DNA from: Candidatus Cloacimonadota bacterium
Lineage (GTDB): Bacteria > Cloacimonadota > Cloacimonadia > Cloacimonadales > Cloacimonadaceae
Assembly (NCBI GenBank): GCA_017995495.1
Contig: JAGOIS010000106.1
Coordinates: forward strand, 1-5,582
Direction: 5' to 3'
DNA: 5,582 bases
The notes below the pieces were generated by a model. That model had not been told where the DNA came from. It searched no databases and was given only the letters and a program-made list of their open reading frames with translations. Every line of letters begins with the position of its first letter. Within the stretch, counting starts at the first letter, position 1. This document shows, piece after piece, positions 1-5,046 of this stretch. The position numbers were made by a program, and so were the translations under genes.

Positions 1-666
1 CGCGATCAGTATGAGGGCATCATCTTTTCCATCATGCTCGGGGTGATCCTGGGTGGCAGGCTGGGCTACGTGCTGTTCTACAATCTGCCCTGGTATCTGC
101 GCCATCCGCAGGAGATCCTCTTCGTCTGGGAAGGCGGCATGAGCTTTCACGGAGGCGCTCTGGGCGTGATCATCGCCACCTGGATCTATCTGAAACGCCA
201 GAAACTGAATTTCTTCAAACTGGCCGATCCCGCCATGCCTTTGGTGGCGATTGGTTTGGGGCTGGGGCGCCTGGGCAATTTCATCAATGCCGAGCTCTGG
301 GGCAAGGTTACAAACCTGCCCTGGGGCATGGTCTTCCCCGGAGCCGATGCCGGCACGCTGCCCCGCCATCCCACTCAGCTCTATGAGCTGTTTCTGGAGG
401 GGATCGTGCTCTTCACGGTCTGCTTCATCCTGCTCAAACTCAGCAAGAAGGAGGGAATTGTCTTCTGGACCTTCATCGGGCTCTACGGATTATTCCGTTT
501 TCTGGTGGAGTTCGTGCGGGTGCCGGATTCCCTCGATGTTTACGACAAACACGGCTTTTTCCTGGGCTTCATGACCATCGGCCAGATCCTGAGCCTGCTG
601 ATGATCATCGCTGCCGCCATCGGCATCTGGTGGCTCTACAACAAGAAACCGGAGCTTAAAAAGTGA
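1..666 (+). CDS. lgt: Prolipoprotein diacylglyceryl transferase, 5'-truncated by window edge
   Basis: Lgt is the inner-membrane enzyme that moves diacylglycerol from phosphatidylglycerol to the lipobox cysteine of prelipoproteins, the first step of lipoprotein maturation. The reading frame is open to base 1, so the ATG at 34 is internal and the real start lies upstream; 221 residues are visible of a family that is usually about 260-290. Family hallmarks run in the expected order: GGRLGYVLFYN (from base 52), SFHGG with its conserved His at 148-150, the Lgt signature GRLGNFINAELWG at 265-303 with its Arg, Asn and Glu, HPTQLYE near 367, and FRFLVEFVRVPD near 496. Hydrophobic segments between them fit a multi-pass membrane protein, and the C-terminus has a last hydrophobic helix followed by a basic tail. 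The loop before HPTQLYE is shorter than in E. coli Lgt. The next gene encodes a lipoprotein and overlaps the stop codon. Identification is secure. Confidence 0.96.
   Translation, partial: RDQYEGIIFSIMLGVILGGRLGYVLFYNLPWYLRHPQEILFVWEGGMSFHGGALGVIIATWIYLKRQKLNFFKLADPAMPLVAIGLGLGRLGNFINAELWGKVTNLPWGMVFPGADAGTLPRHPTQLYELFLEGIVLFTVCFILLKLSKKEGIVFWTFIGLYGLFRFLVEFVRVPDSLDVYDKHGFFLGFMTIGQILSLLMIIAAAIGIWWLYNKKPELKK
651..654 (+). promoter_or_regulatory. Ribosome binding site supporting a GTG start
   Basis: GGAG lies 8 bases before the GTG at 663, within the last codons of lgt. It supports GTG as the start of the lipoprotein gene, which also gives a complete signal peptide starting with Lys-Arg. Confidence 0.6.
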
Positions 667-1361
667 AAAGATCGATCCCCCTTCTGCTTGTGATCCTGAC
701 CCTGCTGCTGAGCGCCTGCGCGTCCAACAAACCGGTGGACAAGATGGCGCTCCTGCGTGCAGAACTGGCCAAATGGCAAAACTTCAGCGCCGACGGCGTG
801 GTGCGCGCCACCCATGCCGGCCTCACCCTGCACAAGCTCTTCGTGCTGAACAAAACTTCAGATTCAGCCCGATTTGACGTTGTGGACGGAGGCGCTTTCG
901 GGATCTCGCCCACACCTCTTGTCTCGGTCTATCTGGCCGATTACCTGGCTGTGGAATCCACCCTCTTTCCCCAGTTGCAGAGCCTGGCCCAGGCAATTCC
1001 CGATCCTTCGGGTTATCTGGCCCTGCTGGCCGAGCCTGAAGCCCTGATCGAGAAATACGGAGCAGCCCTCACCGCCTCTGATTCTGTCGATATCGACAGC
1101 CTGCGCGTTTCCTTCTCTGGGGCGATGAAGCTGAAAAGCATCCGCGACCTTCGCTCCGGGGCGGAGGTTTCAGTGGCCTACACCTCCTCTGGTGATCCGG
1201 ACGTGGTGGTGGTGAGCATCTCCAAAAACACCGCGGTGGAGCTTTTGGTGGACAACATCAGCTATGGCAAGGCCGAAACCGTTCCCCTGCCCCGCAACGA
1301 GGCCGCGCCTGCTTCCAACGGCCTTCTGGACCTGCTTGAAGGACTCACCGGCCAGCCATGA
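663..1361 (+). CDS. Predicted lipoprotein of unknown function (GTG start)
   Basis: I do not recognise a named family. The 232-residue product starts with Lys-Arg, a hydrophobic run of about 13 residues and the lipobox LSAC, so Cys19 is the predicted lipidation site. Residues +2/+3 are Ala-Ser; by the E. coli sorting rule this would favour the outer membrane, if that rule holds here. Residues about 38-100 alternate polar and hydrophobic positions and hold a Gly-rich turn (VVDGGAFG) followed by a short helix-like stretch, loosely like LolA/LolB or DUF4292 lipoproteins; that is only an impression. The C-terminus is an Ala/Pro-rich linker and a short amphipathic Leu-rich end. It starts with GTG inside the lgt stop (GTGA) and ends in an ATGA overlap with purB, so it is probably translated by coupling within one operon. 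Its neighbour Lgt would be the enzyme that lipidates it. The gene is convincing; its function is unknown. Confidence 0.88.
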   Translation: MKRSIPLLLVILTLLLSACASNKPVDKMALLRAELAKWQNFSADGVVRATHAGLTLHKLFVLNKTSDSARFDVVDGGAFGISPTPLVSVYLADYLAVESTLFPQLQSLAQAIPDPSGYLALLAEPEALIEKYGAALTASDSVDIDSLRVSFSGAMKLKSIRDLRSGAEVSVAYTSSGDPDVVVVSISKNTAVELLVDNISYGKAETVPLPRNEAAPASNGLLDLLEGLTGQP

Positions 1362-2653
1362 TCAGCCGCTATTGCCTGCCGGAAATGGAACGGGTCTGGA
1401 CCCAGCAAAACCGCTATGAATGCTGGCTGGAGGTGGAACTCGCCGCCGCCAGGGCCATGCACGAACTCGGCATCATCCCCGATTCTGATTGGCAGGCCAT
1501 TTCGGACAAGGCTGATTTTTCCTGTGAACGCGTCGAGGAGATCGAGGCCGTCACCCGCCACGACGTGATCGCCTTTCTCACCAATGTCGCGGAATACGTG
1601 GGCGAGCCTGCCCGCTGGATCCATTTTGGGCTCACCTCCTCCGACACGCTGGACACCGCCACAGCCCTGCAGTTGAAGCAATCCGGAGAGCTGATCCTCG
1701 CCGAGCTGCACCGCCTGGCTGAAACCCTCAAACTCAAGGCCCGCGAACACCGCCGCACCATCTGCATGGGCCGCTCGCACGGCATTCACGCGGAACCCAC
1801 CTCTTTCGGCCTCAAATTTGCCCTCTGGCACGATGAGACCAAACGCAACATCGACCGCCTGCAAAGCGCCATTGAGACAGTGGCCGTAGGCCAGTTCAGC
1901 GGGGCGGTGGGAAACTTCGCCCACCTCGACCCCAGCGTGGAGGAACTGGCCTGCAAGCACCTGGACCTCAAACCGGCCAATGTCTCCACCCAGGTGTTGC
2001 AGCGGGACCGCCACGCCTTTTTCCTGGGCGAACTGGCCCTCCTCGGCACCCTGATCGAGAAGATCGCCCTGGAGGTCCGCCATCTTCAGCGCACCGAGGT
2101 GCAGGAAGCGGAGGAGAGCTTCTCCAAAGGACAGAAAGGCTCCTCCTCCATGCCCCACAAACGCAATCCCATCCTCAGCGAGCAGCTCTGCGGCCTGGCC
2201 CGGCTGCTGCGCTCAAACGCCCTTGCCGCCTTGGAAAACAACGCCCTCTGGCACGAACGCGACATCTCCCACTCCTCCGTGGAGCGGATCATCCTGCCCG
2301 ATTCCTGCCTCCTGGCCCACTACATGCTGGCCAAATGCTGCAGCCTGATCTCCAACCTCGTGGTCCATCCCCAAAACATGAAGGCCAATCTGGAACTCAC
2401 CAACGGCCTCGTTTTTTCCCAGGCGCTGCTGCTGCATCTGGTGAAGCAAGGCCTGCCCCGCGAAGAGGCCTACGCCTTGGTGCAAAACGCCGCCATGCAG
2501 TGTTGGGAAAGCGGCAAACCCTTTCTGGACCAGATCCTGGCGGACAGCCAGATAACCGCGCTGCTCCCCCCCGCCGAGATCAAAGACATCTTTTCTTACG
2601 AACGGTATCTACGCCACGTGGATACCATCTACAAACGCTGCGGGATCATCTGA
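1358..2653 (+). CDS. purB: Adenylosuccinate lyase
   Basis: PurB is a cytoplasmic homotetramer that cleaves SAICAR to AICAR and adenylosuccinate to AMP, releasing fumarate, in purine synthesis. The 431-residue product has the same length as the Bacillus subtilis enzyme and aligns nearly without gaps from the first residues (MISRYCLPEM) to the end. Visible active-site features are TRHDV with His68, WIHFGLTSSD with His89, GRSHGIHAEP with His141, LQRDRHA near 214-220, and the fumarase/aspartase superfamily signature GSSSMPHKRNP at 261-271, which carries the mobile-loop catalytic serine and the Lys/Asn pair. LWHERDISHSSVERI at 297-311 is also typical. No key residue is missing. The ATG overlaps the previous stop as ATGA. 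The nearest purine-rich motif, AAGGA at 1339-1343, is 14 bases away, further than normal, so initiation probably relies on ribosomes ending on the lipoprotein gene. No other purine gene is in view. Confidence 0.98.
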   Translation: MISRYCLPEMERVWTQQNRYECWLEVELAAARAMHELGIIPDSDWQAISDKADFSCERVEEIEAVTRHDVIAFLTNVAEYVGEPARWIHFGLTSSDTLDTATALQLKQSGELILAELHRLAETLKLKAREHRRTICMGRSHGIHAEPTSFGLKFALWHDETKRNIDRLQSAIETVAVGQFSGAVGNFAHLDPSVEELACKHLDLKPANVSTQVLQRDRHAFFLGELALLGTLIEKIALEVRHLQRTEVQEAEESFSKGQKGSSSMPHKRNPILSEQLCGLARLLRSNALAALENNALWHERDISHSSVERIILPDSCLLAHYMLAKCCSLISNLVVHPQNMKANLELTNGLVFSQALLLHLVKQGLPREEAYALVQNAAMQCWESGKPFLDQILADSQITALLPPAEIKDIFSYERYLRHVDTIYKRCGII

Positions 2654-2667
2654 CCCCGCCCATGCCC

Positions 2668-2674
2668 AAAGGAG
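2668..2674 (+). promoter_or_regulatory. Ribosome binding site fixing the DUF2147 start
   Basis: AAAGGAG sits 5 bases before the ATG at 2680. An in-frame ATG at 2662 precedes this site and would add six residues that spoil the signal peptide, so 2680 is preferred. Confidence 0.75.
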
Positions 2675-2679
2675 CAACC

Positions 2680-3120
2680 ATGAAAAAGCTCATTTTTGCC
2701 CTCACCCTGCTGGCGCTGCTGCTGCCCCTGGCCCTCGCCGCCAAGGTCCACCAGATCGAAGGATACTGGTACAACGCTGAAAAGACCACCAAGATCCAGA
2801 TCTACAAAACCACCGCCGGAACCTATGACGGCAAGATCACCTGGCTCAAAGAGCCCAACGAGAATGGCAAACCCAAGGTGGACAATGACAATCCGGATAA
2901 GAGCCTCCGCGCCCGGCCCCTGATGAACCTGGTGATCGTAAAAAACCTCAAGCCCAAAGGCAACAACAAGTACGATGGCGGCACCATTTACGATCCCCAA
3001 TCCGGAAACACATATTCCAGCAAGGTGGAACTCACCGGCCCCAACACCATGAAACTGCGCGGTTTCATTGGAGTTTCGCTCATCGGCAGGACGGTAACCT
3101 GGACCCGCGCGAATCCCTAA
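2680..3120 (+). CDS. Exported DUF2147 domain protein
   Basis: The 146-residue product begins MKK, followed by a Leu/Ala-rich hydrophobic stretch and a likely signal peptidase I site after ALA at about residue 20, so the mature protein of about 126 residues is predicted to be periplasmic or secreted. The mature part is a single DUF2147 domain: IEGYWYN at 26-32, GKITWL at 51-56, the acidic DNDNPD at 68-73 followed by RARPL, GGTIYDPQSGNTY at 100-112 and LRGFIGVSLIGRT at 126-138, then WTR near the end. Members of this family are small exported proteins of unknown biochemical role, with a beta-rich, probably lipocalin-like barrel; no catalytic residues are known to me. The gene follows purB by 26 bases, has its own good ribosome binding site and is probably the last gene of the lgt-lipoprotein-purB run. 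The longer in-frame reading from 2335 overlaps purB and is not credible. Confidence 0.9.
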   Translation: MKKLIFALTLLALLLPLALAAKVHQIEGYWYNAEKTTKIQIYKTTAGTYDGKITWLKEPNENGKPKVDNDNPDKSLRARPLMNLVIVKNLKPKGNNKYDGGTIYDPQSGNTYSSKVELTGPNTMKLRGFIGVSLIGRTVTWTRANP

Positions 3121-3233
3121 GAAATAAAGCTTTTGTAAGCCCTGATCCAGCAAACTCAGTGGAAAAAACAACATCTGGAACAAGCCATTGCTCCAAGAAT
3201 TATCACCCGCCAGACTGGGGTCCGGAGAAGTGA

Positions 3234-3914
3234 ATGCCGGATAAAACTGGCAGGCATCTGCTTTCGGACGCGGACGCCCTGCGCCGGATCAAGCTGGCCC
3301 AGATCCGCGCCCAGCTTCCCGCCCTGGCTGTGGTGGCTGTGGCCATAGCCCTGAAAGCCATCTGGCGCCATTCAGGGCAATGGCTGCAGGGTTTTTCCCT
3401 TGCCCTGGTCCTCGCCGGCATCATCCTCTGGATCATCACCAGCCTCTTGTTCCGCTGCCGCCAGCGGATCGCCCCGCCCGCCGCAGACGCGCTGCTCTCC
3501 CCCATCGCCGGCAGCATCAGCAGTTTGCGCAAGAGTGGCAACTCCACAGAGCTGATCATCAGCAAACCACCCTTCGCCCCCGTGGAACTGCGCAGCCCCC
3601 ACTCCGCCTGCCGCTGGGAAGACGGAGCATTGTGTCTGGACACCCCGGCCGGCCGGATCAGCTTCCGCTTCGCTTTTCGCCACCTCCAGAGCTTCGCGTC
3701 TGCCAGCCTTGGCGCCGGCAACCTCATCGGCATGGCGCTGGGCCAGGGCCGCTGCGAGGTCACCCTTCCCGGCCAGCCGGAACTTTGCGTGCAAACCGGA
3801 GACAGGATCGACGCCGCCGATCCCCTCCTCCCCAAGATCAATTTCATGACCAACCCTCCCCGGATCCCCGCGCCGGATAACACCGCGGAACAAACCGATC
3901 AAGGAGACATTTGA
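3234..3914 (+). CDS. Phosphatidylserine decarboxylase-like membrane protein, catalytic residues apparently lost
   Basis: The 226-residue product has a basic N-terminus, two hydrophobic helices (about 28-43 and 53-73) and a soluble domain. It aligns by eye with short phosphatidylserine decarboxylases (PSD): LLFRCRQRIAP (71-81) matches the FFRDPxRxIP segment after the membrane helices, LLSPIAG (87-93) matches ivSPADG, PFAPVELRSPHSA (113-125) matches PFNVHVNRAPVSG, and GNLIGMALGQGRCEVTLP (162-179) matches GerIGmIrFGSRvdvylP, followed by VQTGDRIDAADPLL like the family's vkxGdxVxAGetvl. In active PSDs the SPADG Asp, the VHVNR His and the GS Ser (cleaved to form the pyruvoyl group) are essential. 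Here they are Ala92, Val117 and Gly172, so an active enzyme is unlikely. The NERN-like middle part is also shortened. GGAG at 3224-3227, 6 bases before ATG, fixes the start. It overlaps the next gene by one base. The gene is solid; the PSD kinship is inference from motif order, with a generic barrel-sandwich domain as the alternative. Confidence 0.6.
   Translation: MPDKTGRHLLSDADALRRIKLAQIRAQLPALAVVAVAIALKAIWRHSGQWLQGFSLALVLAGIILWIITSLLFRCRQRIAPPAADALLSPIAGSISSLRKSGNSTELIISKPPFAPVELRSPHSACRWEDGALCLDTPAGRISFRFAFRHLQSFASASLGAGNLIGMALGQGRCEVTLPGQPELCVQTGDRIDAADPLLPKINFMTNPPRIPAPDNTAEQTDQGDI
3901..3906 (+). promoter_or_regulatory. Ribosome binding site choosing ATG 3914 over TTG 3911
   Basis: AAGGAG is 7 bases before the ATG at 3914 but only 4 before the in-frame TTG at 3911. 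Normal spacing and the stronger codon both favour 3914. Confidence 0.7.
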
Positions 3915-4777
3915 TGAACGCCTGTAAGAGATTTCTCCCGCCGCTGTTGGCACTGGCCCTGTTGTTTGGCGCGATTGGCTGCGCCCTGCTGGGAAAACCC
4001 TCGCTCCAAAGCGACACCGTCGAAGAACCCGACATCAACGAAGCCTCCGGCCTGGCTTCCAGCCTCAAAACCCCCGGCCTGCTTTACACCCACAACGATT
4101 CCGGTGGCAAAGCCGAGGTCTTTGTGCTCAACAAAAGCGGCCTGATGCCCGCCCGGATCGTTCTGAAGGGCGTCACCAACCGCGACTGGGAGGATATCGC
4201 CACCGGCATCGACCCCCGCGACCGCCAGCCCTATGTCTATGTCGGCGAGATCGGCGACAACAATGCCCGCCACCCCTCCGCCTTCATCTATCGCTTCGCC
4301 GAGCCGGAGATCATGGACACCCTCATCACCGTATCCGGCATCGACCGCATCGAATTCACCTACGAGGACGGGCCCCGGGACGCCGAAGCCCTCTTTGCCG
4401 ACCCCCGCTCCGGCGACCTCTACGTGATCAGCAAACGCGAGGAAAACTGCGGCATCTACCGCCTCGGATATCCCCAAAGCTTCTCCCAGCCCAACGTTGC
4501 CCGCCGTGTGGGTTCTTTGCCCTACAACTGGGTGACCGCGGCGGACATCTCTCCCTCGGGGCGCCGCATCCTGATCAAAACCTATTCCAACATCTACCGC
4601 TACCAGCGGGGCAAAAACCAAACCGTGGCCGCCGCCCTGGCCGGAAAATACAAAACCCTGCACTACAAACTGGAGGGACAGGGCGAGGCCGTCGCTTTCG
4701 ACGAAAAGGGGAAGGGCTATCTTACCATCAGCGAACGCCTGGGCGAAACCCCGGTGGAGCTGTATTATTATAAATAG
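3914..4777 (+). CDS. Predicted lipoprotein, beta-propeller-like NDSG/DWEDIA/GEIGDN family
   Basis: The 287-residue product has a basic start, a hydrophobic segment and a lipobox-like AIGC with Cys23, so it is probably a lipoprotein; Ala rather than Leu at -3 makes this slightly weaker than in the other lipoprotein here. After a short linker come motifs I know from uncharacterised exported bacterial proteins with a propeller look: EASGL (43-47), THNDSG (59-64), NRDWEDIA (89-96), YVGEIGDNNAR (109-119), IYRFAEPE (125-132), GPRDAEAL (153-160), DLYVISKR (168-175), TAADISPSG (208-216) and GQGEAVAFD (255-263). The recurring blocks of an acidic-residue loop followed by a beta strand suggest a six- or seven-bladed propeller, and the many Asp/Glu loops could bind metal. 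No enzyme activity can be assigned; weak resemblance to esterase-like phytase or NHL-type propellers is possible. It starts on the last base of the PSD-like gene's stop (TGATG), so the two are probably co-translated. Confidence 0.85.
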   Translation: MNACKRFLPPLLALALLFGAIGCALLGKPSLQSDTVEEPDINEASGLASSLKTPGLLYTHNDSGGKAEVFVLNKSGLMPARIVLKGVTNRDWEDIATGIDPRDRQPYVYVGEIGDNNARHPSAFIYRFAEPEIMDTLITVSGIDRIEFTYEDGPRDAEALFADPRSGDLYVISKREENCGIYRLGYPQSFSQPNVARRVGSLPYNWVTAADISPSGRRILIKTYSNIYRYQRGKNQTVAAALAGKYKTLHYKLEGQGEAVAFDEKGKGYLTISERLGETPVELYYYK

Positions 4778-4796
4778 GCACTGGCAGGGCTTTTCT

Positions 4797-4834
4797 CCGG
4801 CGGGATGAGGGGTTGCCGGAAAGCGGCAGGCAAC
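4797..4834 (+). other. Competing inverted repeats downstream of the lipoprotein gene
   Basis: Three short inverted repeats share arms here: CCGGC (4797-4801) with GCCGG (4815-4819), GTTGCC (4812-4817) with GGCAAC (4829-4834), and TGCCG (4814-4818) with CGGCA (4824-4828) around a GAAAG loop. They cannot all form at once. No T tract follows directly, so this is not a standard intrinsic terminator, though it lies where one would be expected after the stop at 4777. It may act as a weak terminator or RNA-stabilising end. Confidence 0.3.
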
Positions 4835-4849
4835 GGAAGAAAATATAAC

Positions 4850-4876
4850 TTGACTGAAGAGCCAGCAAAATATAAA
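4850..4876 (+). promoter_or_regulatory. Possible sigma70-type promoter for the last gene
   Basis: TTGACT (4850-4855) resembles the -35 consensus in five of six bases, and TATAAA (4871-4876) resembles -10 in five of six. The spacer of 15 bases is short; TAAAAA at 4873-4878 would give 17 but matches less well. The stretch 4835-4900 is clearly AT-rich in a GC-rich window. Transcription would start near 4883, giving a leader of about 160 bases before the gene at 5043. Promoter rules in this organism are unknown. Confidence 0.35.
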
Positions 4877-4911
4877 AAGTTTGTCAAGCATTCAAGAATT
4901 CTGGAGCTTTC

Positions 4912-5046
4912 ATGACCGGGAACCAAAAGCTGATGGCGTTTATTATTTCTGCCCTGCCGGGGCTGCCCTTCCAGGGCGGACCGACGGCAGCGATGCAACT
5001 TCTTATCACACCAATTGTCTGTTTTGATCGAGGAGGATCTATATGA
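4912..5046 (+). CDS. Possible 44-residue small ORF coupled to the following gene
   Basis: An ATG at 4912 is preceded by GGAG at 4903-4906 with 5-base spacing and opens a 44-codon frame whose TGA at 5044-5046 overlaps the ATG of the next gene as ATGA. The peptide begins MTGNQKLMAFIISALPG, has a mildly hydrophobic middle and ends CFDRGGSI. It lies wholly inside the leader expected from the candidate promoter at 4850-4876. The same ATGA/GTGA overlap style is used between other genes in this window. Against it: no family is recognised, a frame of this length can occur by chance, the hairpin arms at 4949-4990 explain part of its sequence, and the following gene has its own strong ribosome binding site. 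It could be a regulatory leader peptide or nothing. Confidence 0.28.
   Translation: MTGNQKLMAFIISALPGLPFQGGPTAAMQLLITPIVCFDRGGSI
4949..4990 (+). other. GC-rich hairpin region in the leader of the last gene
   Basis: CTGCC (4949-4953) can pair with GGCAG (4986-4990), CGG (4958-4960) with CCG (4981-4983), and GCCCT (4965-4969) with AGGGC (4973-4977) around a TCC loop, forming one stepped hairpin. An alternative pairing of GCCCTG (4951-4956) with CAGGGC (4972-4977) excludes the inner stem. The structure is not followed by a T tract and lies about 40 bases before the ribosome binding site, so it neither terminates nor hides that site in an obvious way. It matches no riboswitch I know. Confidence 0.35.
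5031..5036 (+). promoter_or_regulatory. Perfect Shine-Dalgarno site for the last gene
   Basis: AGGAGG sits 6 bases before the ATG at 5043. It is the strongest ribosome binding site in the window and fixes the start of the truncated gene at the right edge. Confidence 0.85.

Noticed and set aside
1262..2158. 298-codon open frame on the - strand across purB
   Set aside because: It lies opposite a certain purB, has no family features or ribosome binding site I can see, and long antisense frames are expected opposite genes with GC-rich third positions.
2335..3120. Long 261-residue version of the DUF2147 protein
   Set aside because: The extra N-terminus overlaps purB and is low-complexity shadow sequence. 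The ribosome binding site at 2668-2674 and the signal peptide place the start at 2680.
3129..3140. GCTT-TTGT-AAGC hairpin after the DUF2147 gene
   Set aside because: A 4-base stem is too short to be a terminator and no T tract follows.
3176..3195. Inverted repeat TGGAACAA/TTGCTCCA in the gap before the PSD-like gene
   Set aside because: The 8-base stem has a central A-C mismatch, a 4-base loop and no T tract. I also found no convincing promoter in 3121-3233.
3380..3880. 166-codon + strand frame inside the PSD-like gene
   Set aside because: It is an Arg/Pro/His-rich alternative-frame reading with no start signal, fully inside the better-supported frame.
3898..3916. TTG at 3911 as the start of the propeller lipoprotein
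   Set aside because: Spacing of 4 bases from AAGGAG is too short and ATG at 3914 gives the same signal peptide with normal spacing.
3899..4891. 330-codon open frame on the - strand across the propeller lipoprotein gene
   Set aside because: Its Gly/Val/Asp-rich sequence is typical of antisense readings. The + strand gene has a ribosome binding site, lipobox and conserved-looking motifs.
4912..5042. Riboswitch in the leader of the last gene
   Set aside because: I could not match the conserved bases of any class I know, such as c-di-GMP, TPP or cobalamin; only generic hairpins are visible.
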